A stretch of 64,000 nucleotides of DNA from Oculatella sp. LEGE 06141 (GTDB lineage: Bacteria > Cyanobacteriota > Cyanobacteriia > Elainellales > Elainellaceae): contig NZ_JADEWO010000038.1 of the NCBI RefSeq assembly GCF_015207605.1, forward strand, positions 1 through 64,000, read 5' to 3'. The notes beneath the pieces are model-generated. The model saw only the letters and a program-made list of their open reading frames with translations, was not told the origin of the DNA and ran no database searches. The position numbers were made by a program, and so were the translations under genes. Shown here piece by piece: positions 1 to 8,918 of this stretch (positions within the stretch are counted from its first letter, which is position 1; every line of letters begins with the position of its first letter).

Positions 1-555
1 GGGCTGGGCCTGTTGTTCCTGGCGGAGTGGGGGCTAGGTTGGCTAATGTGGCGTTCAGCAACGGCAACCCCATCTGAGCAGAAGCAACCAGCCGCCAAGT
101 TAACCTCGATTCTACTGTCAACGCTGCTGCTGGGAACGTGGGTCAGTGTCACGGAGGAGCTAATTTTTCGCGGGTTTTTACTCAATCAATTGCAGCCAAC
201 CTATCCAGGGTGGGGCGCAGCAGCGATCGCCAGCCTCATTTTTGCCGTGCTTCATTTAGTGTGGGACGGTCGGGACACCATTCCTCAACTCCCTGGGCTA
301 TGGCTCATGGGCATGGTGCTGGTAGTCGCTCGCTGGGTTGATAGCGGCAACCTGGGGTTGGCCTGGGGGCTTCATGCTGGATGGGTTTGGGCGATCGCCA
401 GTTTTGACACCACGCAACGGTTCACCTACACAGGCCACGGCAGCGAATGGTTGACCGGGTTAAAGGGCAAACCATTGGCTGGTCTTTTTGGCATCCTTTT
501 TCTACTCATGACCGCAGCCGTTCTCTGGCAGTTTGTGCCATCCCCCCAACCGTAA
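1..555 (+). CDS. CPBP-family intramembrane metalloprotease, 3' part (5' end outside window)
   Basis: Membrane protein of the CPBP (CAAX protease and bacteriocin-processing) family, probably cleaving within or beside the membrane; the substrate is unknown. The reading frame is open to the first base of the window, so the start lies upstream. The visible part carries the family motif EELIFRGFLL (two Glu then Arg) and a second motif FAVLHL with the conserved His, plus several hydrophobic helices and a C-terminal hydrophobic segment. It converges on cobL with only 5 bases between the stop codons. Family assignment is firm; function beyond protease fold is inference. Confidence 0.85.
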   Translation, partial: GLGLLFLAEWGLGWLMWRSATATPSEQKQPAAKLTSILLSTLLLGTWVSVTEELIFRGFLLNQLQPTYPGWGAAAIASLIFAVLHLVWDGRDTIPQLPGLWLMGMVLVVARWVDSGNLGLAWGLHAGWVWAIASFDTTQRFTYTGHGSEWLTGLKGKPLAGLFGILFLLMTAAVLWQFVPSPQP

Positions 556-560
556 AGGCT

Positions 561-1829
561 TTATCGATGCAGGGATTTGGCGATCGTTAGCAACGTTACC
601 GGATTGAGAGGCGTATATCGAGTTAAGGTTCCCACTGGCACAGAGCGAGAAAGCTGAACCTGAAGCCATCGATGCTGCCACGCGTCTGCCGCTGTAGATT
701 GCTGTGTCAGCCAGTTCATGACAATCGATAAATGTTCTAAAGTAGCCAGTGCCAGCACAATTACCCCATTTACCGCTAGCCTCGAACCACAAACCTCCAG
801 AAGTTGAGCGAGATGGCCACCGCTGCCACCGATAAAGATGCGATCGGGTGCGGGCAAATCCATTAACGCGGCTGGAGCCGTGCCGTTGATAGCGTTCACA
901 TGTTCAACCTGAAACCGCTCCTTATTCTGTTCAATGAGCGCTGTTCCGGCTGCCGTCTGTTCGATCGCATAGAGGCGGGAACTGGGAAACAGCCGCGCGA
1001 TTTCAATTGAAACGGAGCCAGTTCCGGCACCAATGTCCCAGATGGTTTGGTGAGGCTGTAGTGCCAGCTCTCCTAAAACTAAAATTCGAACTTCGCGTTT
1101 GGTCATTAACCCGGGGCGATCGCTAAAACTGAGGAAGCAGCCGTCGGGCAACCCAAACGCTGGTAAATGCGCTAACTCCAGCGGTTGCGCCATATCAGAA
1201 CGGCATAGCAGCACGACATTTAAGGGATCAAAGGTTCGATTCACCAGATCGGTAGCAACAAAGGGTTGCACCCGCTCTTCTTGACCACCAAGATTTTCAC
1301 ACACCCAGAGCTGGTAGTGGCTGGGTAACTCTAGCGCCAGCAGCAGATGGGCGATCGCAGCGGGCGTGTTTTTACCATCCGTTAGCACCGCAATTTTGGC
1401 TGCTCCCTGCTGAAGCGCGCGGGTTAATTCGTCCAGCGATCGCCCATGAGCGCTAATCAGGCGGGCATCTTGCCAGGGCAGCTTAACGCGACTAAATGCC
1501 AATTGCACTGCACTGAGATGGGGATGAAAGGTGAGTTGGTCGGGCGGTAATTCTGCTAACAGCAATCGTCCCAGCCCAAAAAAGAGAGGATCGCCAGAGG
1601 CCAATACCACGATGCGCGGATCGGCCTCCAGCGCTAAGGTCTGGCGAATCGCCTGCATAGCATGATGGATGTCATTGACAGTGAGACGGACTGCCGGATG
1701 GTCTGGAAAATAATTCAAATGACGGACACTGCCCACCAATACTGTTGCCTGCTCAACCATCTGCCGAACCGATGCCGCGAGTCCTGCCGATCCGTCTAGC
1801 CCAATTCCAACCACCTGCACCGGAGTCAT
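561..1829 (-). CDS. cobL: Precorrin-6Y C5,15-methyltransferase (decarboxylating), CbiE-CbiT fusion
   Basis: Cobalamin biosynthesis enzyme that methylates precorrin-6 at C5 and C15 and decarboxylates the acetate side chain. The N-terminal half is a CbiE-type tetrapyrrole methylase (VVGIGLDGS at the start, SGDPLF near residue 78). The C-terminal half is a CbiT SAM methyltransferase (DIGAGTGSVS near residue 265). I chose the ATG at 1829 because MTPVQVVGIG is the usual family beginning; a GTG 39 bases upstream would add 13 residues of no family character. About 422 residues, normal for the fusion. No cobalamin riboswitch was recognised upstream and no other cobalamin gene is adjacent. Confidence 0.93.
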   Translation of the reverse strand: MTPVQVVGIGLDGSAGLAASVRQMVEQATVLVGSVRHLNYFPDHPAVRLTVNDIHHAMQAIRQTLALEADPRIVVLASGDPLFFGLGRLLLAELPPDQLTFHPHLSAVQLAFSRVKLPWQDARLISAHGRSLDELTRALQQGAAKIAVLTDGKNTPAAIAHLLLALELPSHYQLWVCENLGGQEERVQPFVATDLVNRTFDPLNVVLLCRSDMAQPLELAHLPAFGLPDGCFLSFSDRPGLMTKREVRILVLGELALQPHQTIWDIGAGTGSVSIEIARLFPSSRLYAIEQTAAGTALIEQNKERFQVEHVNAINGTAPAALMDLPAPDRIFIGGSGGHLAQLLEVCGSRLAVNGVIVLALATLEHLSIVMNWLTQQSTAADAWQHRWLQVQLSRSVPVGTLTRYTPLNPVTLLTIAKSLHR

Positions 1830-2041
1830 GTTTACTATGTTGAGGTTTGTAGTTAGCGACTTTACCACGCATCACCCAAAGCACGCCATTTTGGAAATAT
1901 CACCCCAATAACCAATGATGAACGGAGCCTGATTGCTGCCATCCTGCGGTCAAACTGTTTGATATGGAAATTTGATATGGAAAGTCGATGTAGAGATCTT
2001 TGGCACAGAACTGCATAATGGTTGAGCCTCATACCTATGTA

Positions 2042-2087
2042 GTTAGCGAAGGGGGCTTACCCCCCAGAACACCACAAAAACGCTAAC
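2042..2087 (+). promoter_or_regulatory. Structured 5' leader: nested inverted repeat before a secreted-protein gene
   Basis: GTTAGCG (2042-2048) pairs perfectly with CGCTAAC (2081-2087), enclosing a second hairpin of five G (2051-2055) against a C run (from 2060). A ribosome site GGAGGA follows at 2095-2100, just before the ATG at 2106. The position suggests an mRNA 5' structure that affects stability or translation; this is inference. The 12-mer TGTAGTTAGCGA that starts the outer arm also occurs at 1848-1859. Confidence 0.4.
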
Positions 2088-2105
2088 GCTATCTGGAGGA
2101 CAGGT

Positions 2106-2792
2106 ATGAAATTTCGCAAACTTTCGGGTTCTTTGATCGCTGCAACCACCCTGATCGCATCTACTCTACCCGCCTTTGCAAATCCCTTTGAGGCTCAAGT
2201 GGCTCCACTGTTTAGCAGCCCTGGAGTAAGTCCTGCCCAGGTACTATCACCCATCGGCGGTGCTGTGGGAAATGCGGTTGGTGTGGGTAGTCGTCCAACC
2301 CAATCTCCAACGGGGGAAGCCGTTGGCAACAGCGAGATCAGCGGCTTGGGCAACCACGAATCCTGGGTTGATACAGGCGTGCTGGCGGAAGACCCCAGAG
2401 CCTTATGTAGCGATATTGGTTTAGGCAACAACACGCGCAATACAGCCACGCAACTGGCGCTCTCCGACTCAAGAAGCGATCGCTCTAGCCAATCACGCAG
2501 CCACAACGATGGCGGTGGCGGTGGATTTAGCGTCTTTGGCATCGGTGCCAGCGGCAGTGGATCGAGTCAGGGAACGCAGAATGCCAGCCAATCTAGCGAT
2601 CGCCGGACAAACCGCTCAGAATCTAGCAGCAATGCAACATCCACAGTAGTTGTGGGTCGAAATTGCGACGCTTTTGTGGAAGCAGCAGCCGCTAGAGATA
2701 TGAATCATGAAGATAATCTCACTGAGCGCTATCGCATCCGTGCAGGCCGCCGAGGTGAACAGGTGGATGGCCTCCTCGCACTCCCTCGTTAG
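2106..2792 (+). CDS. Secreted Gly/Ser-rich protein of unknown function
   Basis: A 228-residue protein with a clear Sec signal peptide (KFRK, hydrophobic core, cleavage after about residue 25 at AFA-NP). The mature part is low in complexity: GGAVGNAVGVGS-type repeats (two similar units, about residues 50-75), then a Ser/Gly/Asn-rich stretch with five consecutive Gly near residue 137. Two Cys (CSDIG and NCDAF) could form a disulfide in the periplasm. No known domain recognised. A strong GGAGGA ribosome site supports the start. It is followed by another small secreted protein in the same direction, so the two may belong together. Confidence 0.7.
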   Translation: MKFRKLSGSLIAATTLIASTLPAFANPFEAQVAPLFSSPGVSPAQVLSPIGGAVGNAVGVGSRPTQSPTGEAVGNSEISGLGNHESWVDTGVLAEDPRALCSDIGLGNNTRNTATQLALSDSRSDRSSQSRSHNDGGGGGFSVFGIGASGSGSSQGTQNASQSSDRRTNRSESSSNATSTVVVGRNCDAFVEAAAARDMNHEDNLTERYRIRAGRRGEQVDGLLALPR

Positions 2793-3028
2793 AGGGCAGG
2801 TATTCTTTAATACACCAGGCTCCCTTGCCTATAGCAAACTGTAATACATTTGTATAACAGTAAGACACTGCAACACCAAACTTCATAGCCCAAACCTCAT
2901 GGCAAGGTAACAACTGGCAAGGTAACAACGGCAAGCGGTGTTGCGACACCAGTAGCACTACCATCAATCACCACACTTCAGCAGCGCCAGGGAAACCCCT
3001 GGCCGTTGCTTTACCCGGAGAAACCGCT

Positions 3029-3490
3029 ATGTTTAAACACCTGATCTGGCAGGGAGCGATCGCCCTTGGTGCCGCTCTTCATCTTGCAATGACACCGCTT
3101 GTCGCGGCTCAAACCGTTTCACCCTCTGAGGCAGACACCAATGCCCCACCTCCACGCTCTACCGTTGTTCCATCCCTGCTGGATTATCCAGGGCCAGGGC
3201 AGGTACTGGGCATCCGTTGCCTTCACTCAAGCCGTACCTCACGCGTTGAACGTCTGATCCAGCGTGATCCATCAATGCGCGTGACCCAGGACGACTCATC
3301 CACATCAGTCAGCATTGCAGTTCCAGGAGAATGCGATGAAGTTGTGATTCATCTTCACCCCTTCAGACCTACCGAATCCAGACGAATCGTTGATGACCTC
3401 TTGTTAGATCATCACTTCCCCGAGCGCAGCCGCCATTCAGATTGGCTGATTCGCGAAGGCTCAGGGTGGTACTGGCTCCTAAACCGCTAA
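3029..3490 (+). CDS. Secreted hypothetical protein
   Basis: A 153-residue protein with an N-terminal signal peptide (cleavage probably after LVAA near residue 27) and a proline-rich linker, then a small domain with two Cys (GIRCLHS and PGECDEV) that could pair outside the cytoplasm. It ends in an aromatic tail (GWYWLLNR). No family recognised. It follows the secreted protein at 2106 after a 236-base spacer that holds a tandem GGCAAGGTAACAAC motif, and it converges with a MarR regulator on the other strand. The signal peptide supports a real gene; the function is unknown. Confidence 0.65.
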   Translation: MFKHLIWQGAIALGAALHLAMTPLVAAQTVSPSEADTNAPPPRSTVVPSLLDYPGPGQVLGIRCLHSSRTSRVERLIQRDPSMRVTQDDSSTSVSIAVPGECDEVVIHLHPFRPTESRRIVDDLLLDHHFPERSRHSDWLIREGSGWYWLLNR

Positions 3491-3518
3491 GAAGCCCCAA
3501 CGATGAAGGTTTGATTCC

Positions 3519-4037
3519 TCAGGGCTGGAGGTTTGCGATCGCCTGATCGATGAACCGTGAGAACATCTGGCGGTCTGTAGGAGACAACCCTTCCAGGGTG
3601 GCATCTCGCACCTGGATGGCAATGGGGAGCAACACACTTCGGAGTTTTTCGCCCTCTTCCGTTAGCCAAATTCGCCAGACACGCCGATCGTGGCGATCGC
3701 GCTCTCTGCGAATCAGACTGCGTTCTTCCATGCGGTCTAGTACCCCAGTCAGGGTACCCCCAACCTGTTGCAACTTGTCGCCAATACTGGATGTAGACAG
3801 CCCATCCTCCTCCCACAGGCAGCAAAGCACCACCCAATGAAACGGAGTCAAGCCAAACGGATCTAACTTTTCCTGAAACCTGCGCGCTTGCAGTTGGGAA
3901 AGAATCTTAATGCGATATCCCAAACCGTAGGGGGCTATCACTTCTCGCCACTGCTCGACAAAGGATGGATTAACGGGTTGATCACCAGTTGCCTGGTCAA
4001 CGTTCTTAATATCCTGGTCAACCGAATGAGGAAGCAT
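3519..4037 (-). CDS. MarR-family transcriptional regulator
   Basis: A 172-residue winged-helix repressor. The central region carries the usual MarR layout: FHWVVLCCLWEEDG (helix before the recognition helix), then LQQVGGTLTGVLDRME (recognition helix), and the wing RRERDRHDRRVWRIWLT with the conserved D-R-R. It should bind DNA as a dimer and respond to a small ligand. Its targets are not evident; the divergent neighbour is about 200 bases away across 4038-4238. The start ATG is followed by a non-conserved N-terminal tail of about 30 residues, so a later start is possible. Confidence 0.88.
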   Translation of the reverse strand: MLPHSVDQDIKNVDQATGDQPVNPSFVEQWREVIAPYGLGYRIKILSQLQARRFQEKLDPFGLTPFHWVVLCCLWEEDGLSTSSIGDKLQQVGGTLTGVLDRMEERSLIRRERDRHDRRVWRIWLTEEGEKLRSVLLPIAIQVRDATLEGLSPTDRQMFSRFIDQAIANLQP

Positions 4038-4238
4038 TGATTAAATTGGGATGAATTTACAGTGATGTTCAACGTATTCGTCAGTGTTGCAGTAATTTTA
4101 CTCACTGTGACACTCGTTTAATAAAAATATGCTAAGTGAAAAAAGGAGAAACCTTAACCTTTAGAGCGCAAACTTAACGGTTTGCCAACAAAGCAGGTCT
4201 GCGCTCTACACCAAACCATAAGCCATCTTCACCCACTG

Positions 4239-5135
4239 CTATAGTCCCAGTTTTTCTAACACTGGACGGGTAGAAACGATGTGGCGATCGAGTCCCAGCT
4301 CTTTGGGCTGAACACCCAGTGCCAAGGCCACCAATTGCGATAAGTGCAACACAGGTAACCCCAACTTTTGCCCAATGACCGTTTCAACTTCCGGCTGGCG
4401 CGAGTCCAGGTTGAGATGGCACAAGGGACACGGAGTAACCATACAGTCGGCTTCCAGAGCGATCGCCTCTTGAATGTGCCGTCCAGCCATTTGAAAGGAT
4501 TGCGTTGTTGCATAGCTAGACAGAGGCCAACCGCAGCACTGCGTCCGTCCTCGATAGTAAACAGGTGTTGCACCAATAGCCCGAAACACATTCTCCATCG
4601 ATTCGGGGCTGTGAGGATCGTCAAACGGGATCTGGTCTTGGGCACGCAGCAGATAGCAGCCATAAAACGCGGCGCACTTTAACCCAGCGAGTTTATGGGT
4701 TACTCGTTGCTGCACATTCGCTAAACCATAGTCACCTACCAGTGCCCACAGCAAGTGTTTCACAGTGGTGCTGCCTTTGTAGGGAGAGCAACCTTCCTGC
4801 TTCAGAAAACCGTTAACTTCCTCTAAATAGGCAGGATTGTTAGCCTGAGCAGCCTTTAGCCGCTCATCCACATGCCCGATCACGCCCTGACAGGTACTGC
4901 AATGGGTCAATAGGGGCAAATCCAACGATTCAGCCAGTGCAATGTTGCGAGCGTTAACCGTATCTTCTAACAACTGCGAATCTTCTTTAAACGTTCCAGA
5001 CCCACAGCAGGAAGCTTTCTTCAATTCAACCAGCTCAATGCCAAGAGCCTGAGTTAAGGCATTGGTGGATTGGTAAAGTTCTCGACAGGCTCCTTGGGCA
5101 ACACAACCAGGAAAATAAGCGTATTTAAGCGTCAT
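4239..5135 (-). CDS. CoB-CoM heterodisulfide reductase subunit B-like protein (two CCG domains)
   Basis: A 298-residue protein of the HdrB family, which binds a non-cubane iron-sulfur cluster. It has two cysteine-rich CCG domains: the first with CVAQGAC, SCCGSG and HCSTCQG, the second with CCGWPLSS and TPCPLCHLN. In methanogens this subunit reduces the CoB-CoM disulfide. Cyanobacteria lack those thiols, and such proteins have been annotated as succinate dehydrogenase anchor-like (SdhE/SdhC-like) or as unknown thiol-disulfide reductases. The substrate is therefore unknown. It is a single-gene unit here with no flavoprotein or ferredoxin partner beside it. Confidence 0.85.
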   Translation of the reverse strand: MTLKYAYFPGCVAQGACRELYQSTNALTQALGIELVELKKASCCGSGTFKEDSQLLEDTVNARNIALAESLDLPLLTHCSTCQGVIGHVDERLKAAQANNPAYLEEVNGFLKQEGCSPYKGSTTVKHLLWALVGDYGLANVQQRVTHKLAGLKCAAFYGCYLLRAQDQIPFDDPHSPESMENVFRAIGATPVYYRGRTQCCGWPLSSYATTQSFQMAGRHIQEAIALEADCMVTPCPLCHLNLDSRQPEVETVIGQKLGLPVLHLSQLVALALGVQPKELGLDRHIVSTRPVLEKLGL

Positions 5136-5661
5136 GGATCACAAAGAATATTGGAAGTGCTACAAGCGGCGTTACTGAATGGACGGATAAATCGTTGAGC
5201 GGATCTAACTCGGATCGCCCCCTAAATCGTCCCATTCTGGGGAACTTTGAAGGTTCGCAAGTCCTCTGAAGTGGCGGGTTGTGGGGCGAATTCATACCGT
5301 GATTCAGCAACGATCGCGTTCATTCAGCACCAAACGCCATGCTTCTATCATGTCGTGTTTGTAGCAGGCTGTGGCGACTTCGCACATTCACTTAATATCT
5401 AGCAAGTTGACTTTCACCAGTATCCGGGGCAGGGTGGGACAACTTACCCGAAACATCCCATTATCCGAATCAATTGGATAAACGTCATCCAATAAACGTC
5501 ATTTGCTAAAAGGTGGATGGCTGTATTCCACCCACTGCTACCCTCTTCTATCCTGCCTTCGGACTGGATTATGCCAGAGCTGATCTAAATCTGATCGGAA
5601 ATGCTTCAATGTGAAAAAAGACAAGCGATCGCTGGGGCAACCGATTTGCGAGAATCGAACC
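5136..5661. other. Gene-poor intergenic region with a decayed repeat
   Basis: No convincing gene in 526 bases. It holds the decayed inverted-repeat element at 5214-5289 and a short direct repeat of ATAAACGTCAT at about 5478-5503. The remainder probably contains promoters for the divergent genes on either side; none was identified with confidence. Confidence 0.5.
5214..5289. repeat. Decayed copy of a CCCCCTAAATC-type inverted-repeat element
   Basis: The left part TCGCCCCCTAAATC, followed by a CCCATTCTGGGG-like core, AACTTTGA, and a right end GTGGGGCGA, follows the same order as the intact element at 61033-61127, but the right arm has lost most of its complementarity. Interpreted as an old copy of the same small palindromic repeat. 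Confidence 0.6.
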
Positions 5662-5976
5662 ATGATACTCTCCCAACTTTTCTATCTGATTCGTTCAAAA
5701 ACTGACGGACAATACTTAGTCGCTCGCCCCAAAGCAAAAGCGACCTCTGCTGATGCGCCGCCACACGCAGACCCTGGTTTTCTATTGATGTTTAAGGAAC
5801 ACTTTGATGCGCTGAGCTACCTCAACACCCACGGTGCTGATGTGGCCGATCGCTTTGCCGTGGAATCCGTTTCTGGAAGCCAGTTAGGTAAGTTGTTAGA
5901 CCGTTGGGGCTTTAGCGGCGTGGGCATTGTTCAAGATCCGTTGCTGCCTCAAATTGAGTTTTTGGCTCACCGCTAA
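5662..5976 (+). CDS. Small conserved-looking hypothetical protein
   Basis: A 104-residue protein beginning MILSQLFYLIRSK. A GTG 51 bases upstream would add 17 residues, but the ATG matches the start of the compact domain better. It alternates short strands and helices (LVARP, GFLLMFKEHFDALSYLNTHG, ADRFAVESV, LLDRWGFSGVGIV), which suggests a small globular cytoplasmic protein. No catalytic motif and no known family recognised. It stands alone, with about 700 bases of gene-poor DNA after it. Confidence 0.55.
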   Translation: MILSQLFYLIRSKTDGQYLVARPKAKATSADAPPHADPGFLLMFKEHFDALSYLNTHGADVADRFAVESVSGSQLGKLLDRWGFSGVGIVQDPLLPQIEFLAHR

Positions 5977-6688
5977 CGGCAATAACAGGCTGAATTGGGA
6001 TGCTGTCAAACAAGAGTTGCAGGTTGGTGCAGATGCTGCGGGGCTTATCGGCAGAGATGACTGGTCGATCCGGATGGCGCTGTGGGTCGTGGCTTGCTAC
6101 AGGCGCAAGCCTCTCCTCTGTGATCATAAAAGTTCACCTTAACCGTAGTTGTACGAGTGGATTGCCACCCCAATTTATCAGAGCTTTATAAACTGAACGG
6201 GTTATCTCAGAGCGCTTGAAGAGTATATAAAGATACAAAAAATCAGGAGCATTGCTCTAATCAATCCTTTAATCTGGCTTTAGAACAAAACTGCATCACC
6301 GTTACTCAGTACTGTCAGTTCAATTCTAAAAGATAGCGATCCTGCACCTCGTTTGCCAGTGGGGCATCTGCTGAGTTTTAGATTGAAAACGGCAGTTTAT
6401 TGCGACTGTTTTAGGGCGATATACTCGTCAACACTTTTGACTGAACGTTCTGCAAGCTCTGAAACTATTAGCTACCCTGCCAGATTGAACGAATTTGAAT
6501 ATGACCTGTTTGCCAATCAAAGCAATAGAACTCATTGATTGATAAAACAGCAAAGAAATTCATTATCTCAACCCTTAACCTTTCTTCAACACCCTTTTGT
6601 GAATTGGCCTGAGTTGATGCATCTCATTCACCAATTTGCTTATTGTTGTCAGTTCTACAACAAGTAACAGTAAATTCACGAGTAGGTC
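5977..6688. other. Gene-poor intergenic region of about 710 bases
   Basis: Only short frames without family character are present on either strand. The region is AT-rich compared with its neighbours, which fits non-coding or decayed sequence. The last 100 bases presumably hold the promoter of the toroid-glycosyltransferase operon; an inverted GTTGTcagttctACAAC at 6645-6661 lies just before it. Confidence 0.45.
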
Positions 6689-7909
6689 ATGAAAGTACTC
6701 CATAAACATACTCCTGACTCTGCGCCAGCCGAGTCTACTCAGTCGTCTGTCCAGATTGCTCCTGCTGCATCCTCAGCTCAGCCAGATGGAATTAACTCCT
6801 GGTCGCTGTTACGTTCTTTTACAGCAAGAGCCGCCAAGGATTTGTTAATCAAACCAGGTCATCTTTCCGATCCGGAGACCCATTTAGAGGAGGCTGTGCA
6901 GTGGTTGAAGCGGGCACACGATGTTTCTCCAAATGACGGGGTGAGTTGGGGATATTCGCTCAAGGGCGGTTGGCGTCCTTCCTATCGCGAAACCTCTGGC
7001 TATATTGCGGTCACCTTTTTTGACTGGCATCAGTATGCCAAGGATGACTCCAGGGAACGGGCGATCGCGATCGCCAACTGGTGTGTGCAAATGCAAAACG
7101 CCGACGGTTCCATTTCCGATCCGCGCTATGGGTCGGGGGGCATCGTTTTTGATACGGGTCAGGTGTTGTTGGGGCTGGTTCGCGCCTTCCAGGAAACCAA
7201 CGATCCCAAATTTTTGCAGGCGGCCAATCGAGCTGGAGACTGGTTGGTGAACGTTGCTGATGCAGAAGGCCGCTGGACCAAAAACACCCACAACGGCATT
7301 CCTCACGTGTACAACACGCGAGTCGCCTGGGCACTGTTGCAGCTTCATCAATTGCACCCTACCCCCGATCGAGAGCGGGTTGCCCGCGCCAACTTGGACT
7401 GGGCGGTGAGCCAGCAGCAGCATGGGCTATTCGACCAGTGCGCCTTCACGCCTGGGGTAGCTCCCTTTACCCACACGATCGCCTATGCTATTCGCGGCCT
7501 GCTGGAGTCGGGTTTGTTGCTTAACGACCAAACCTACCTGAATGCGGCAAACGCAGGGGCGATCGCCATGACCTCCCACGTCCGCGCCGATGGCTTTATC
7601 CCAGGGCAAATTGACCTGAACGGCAAACCGCACGGGCGTTATTGTTGCCTCACGGGCAACTGCCAGATGGCCATCATTTGGCTGAAGCTGTTTGCCCAAA
7701 ATCAGGAGCGCTGGTACTACGAATCGGCGGCTAGCAGCCTGCGGTATGTAATGGCGTGCCAGGACATTCGCACCTCCGATCCCAACATTCGGGGCGGTAT
7801 CAAAGGCTCACATCCTATTTGGGGAACGTATACACGCCTCTCTTATCCAAACTGGGCTGCCAAGTTCTTTGTTGATGCCTTGCTGCTGCTAGTGAGAACC
7901 GAACGATGA
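6689..7909 (+). CDS. Predicted alpha/alpha-toroid protein (six-hairpin glycosidase or terpenoid cyclase-like fold)
   Basis: A 406-residue protein of unknown activity. After a Ser/Ala-rich tail of about 40 residues it consists of repeated helical hairpins with loops such as VSWGYSLKGG, QNADGSISDPRYG, DAEGRWTKN and CCLTGNCQMAIIWL. This is the look of alpha/alpha-barrel proteins: glycoside hydrolases, epimerases, and squalene-cyclase-like folds. Its stop overlaps the start of the following glycosyltransferase by 4 bases, so the two are translationally coupled. That context suggests a role in modifying or breaking an exopolysaccharide or glycolipid. No signal peptide, so it probably acts in the cytoplasm. 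The enzyme activity is not assigned. Confidence 0.65.
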   Translation: MKVLHKHTPDSAPAESTQSSVQIAPAASSAQPDGINSWSLLRSFTARAAKDLLIKPGHLSDPETHLEEAVQWLKRAHDVSPNDGVSWGYSLKGGWRPSYRETSGYIAVTFFDWHQYAKDDSRERAIAIANWCVQMQNADGSISDPRYGSGGIVFDTGQVLLGLVRAFQETNDPKFLQAANRAGDWLVNVADAEGRWTKNTHNGIPHVYNTRVAWALLQLHQLHPTPDRERVARANLDWAVSQQQHGLFDQCAFTPGVAPFTHTIAYAIRGLLESGLLLNDQTYLNAANAGAIAMTSHVRADGFIPGQIDLNGKPHGRYCCLTGNCQMAIIWLKLFAQNQERWYYESAASSLRYVMACQDIRTSDPNIRGGIKGSHPIWGTYTRLSYPNWAAKFFVDALLLLVRTER

Positions 7910-8685
7910 GCAGAGTACAAGTCTTACACGGCAACTTTGACCACGTTACCACCGCCGAAACCGTTGATTGGGCTACGGATCTGATCGAATCAAACCGACG
8001 TGGCTACCTTTGTACAGTGAATGTAGCCATCCTGATGATGATGGCCTCCGATCCAAAGCTGCGATCGTTTGTTGAAAATGCAGCCCTCACGGTTGCAGAC
8101 GGACAACCCGTTGTCTGGGCATCCCACTGGCTCTCTCAAGGACTGCCCGAACGCGTTACGGGAATTGATTTGATTGATGCGTTAGCCAGCCGCGCCGCCC
8201 AAAAGCAGTTTGGTGTCTATTTATTAGGAGCGAATCAAGACGTGATTCGGGCAACGGCAGAGGCGATGCAGGCAAAATATCCCAGTCTGCGGATTTGCGG
8301 ATTTGATGACGGTTATTTTAATGAAGCGATCGCCCCGCAACGGGTCGAAGCTATTCGCCGCAGCGGAGCCAATATTCTGCTGGTAGGGATGGGCGTTCCC
8401 CGCCAGGAAAACTTTATTGCCGACCATTGGGCAAACCTGGGCGTTAACTTGGCGATCGGGGTTGGCGGCAGCTTTGAAGTGATTTCTGGACGCAAACAGC
8501 GGGCTCCCTACTGGATGCAAGAGGTGGGGTTTGAGTGGCTATATCGGCTGATGCAAGAACCGCGTCGTCTGGGAAAACGCTACTTAACCACGAATTCGCA
8601 GTTTGCGGTTCAGGTGTTGATAGAAATGCTTCGCATAGCGGTTAGCAAAACCATCAGACGAGAATCCGTTAAAGCGTCGTCTTAG
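7906..8685 (+). CDS. WecG/TagA/CpsF-family glycosyltransferase (GT26)
   Basis: A 259-residue enzyme that transfers a sugar, usually an N-acetylmannosamine type, onto an undecaprenyl-linked acceptor during cell-surface polysaccharide assembly. Family features: NVAILMMMASDP with ADGQPVVWAS (the conserved D-G-x-P/G-hydrophobic motif), ERVTGIDLIDAL, and the C-terminal LLVGMGVPRQENFI and GVGGSFEVISGRKQRAP. Length is normal. It overlaps the upstream toroid protein by 4 bases and is followed by a strong hairpin terminator. The exact sugar donor and acceptor cannot be told from sequence. Confidence 0.93.
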   Translation: MSRVQVLHGNFDHVTTAETVDWATDLIESNRRGYLCTVNVAILMMMASDPKLRSFVENAALTVADGQPVVWASHWLSQGLPERVTGIDLIDALASRAAQKQFGVYLLGANQDVIRATAEAMQAKYPSLRICGFDDGYFNEAIAPQRVEAIRRSGANILLVGMGVPRQENFIADHWANLGVNLAIGVGGSFEVISGRKQRAPYWMQEVGFEWLYRLMQEPRRLGKRYLTTNSQFAVQVLIEMLRIAVSKTIRRESVKASS

Positions 8686-8765
8686 TCGGGCATTAACCCA
8701 CCTTGCCTGAGGCTCTCCGTTAGTAGTAGAAGGGCGATCGCTACCCGCCTTAAAATCGATGCAGT

Positions 8766-8808
8766 GGGATGGTTTTGGGAGGTCTCCCTCCTGCAAGCCA
8801 TCCCTTTT
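8766..8808 (+). terminator. Rho-independent terminator after the glycosyltransferase
   Basis: GGGATGG (8766-8772) pairs with CCATCCC (8798-8804); inside, GGGAGG pairs with a CCCTCC stretch. The hairpin is followed by TTTT. Located 80 bases after the stop codon at 8685. Confidence 0.75.
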
Positions 8809-8918
8809 CTCATTCGGTGTTGCAGCGTTATCCGCTTGAAGAATTAAAGGTGCATGGTGAGGATCGTTCCATGATCGCCTAATCTGGAAAATGTTCATTT
8901 CTGCAAGCACTGCAACCC

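Noticed and set aside
1869-2105. Possible cobalamin riboswitch upstream of cobL
   Set aside because: I looked for the conserved B12 box and typical stems on the minus strand and found none; the structure seen belongs to the opposite-strand gene.
5927-6191. Overlapping small frames after the gene at 5662
   Set aside because: They share the gene end in another phase and have no protein-like composition or ribosome site.
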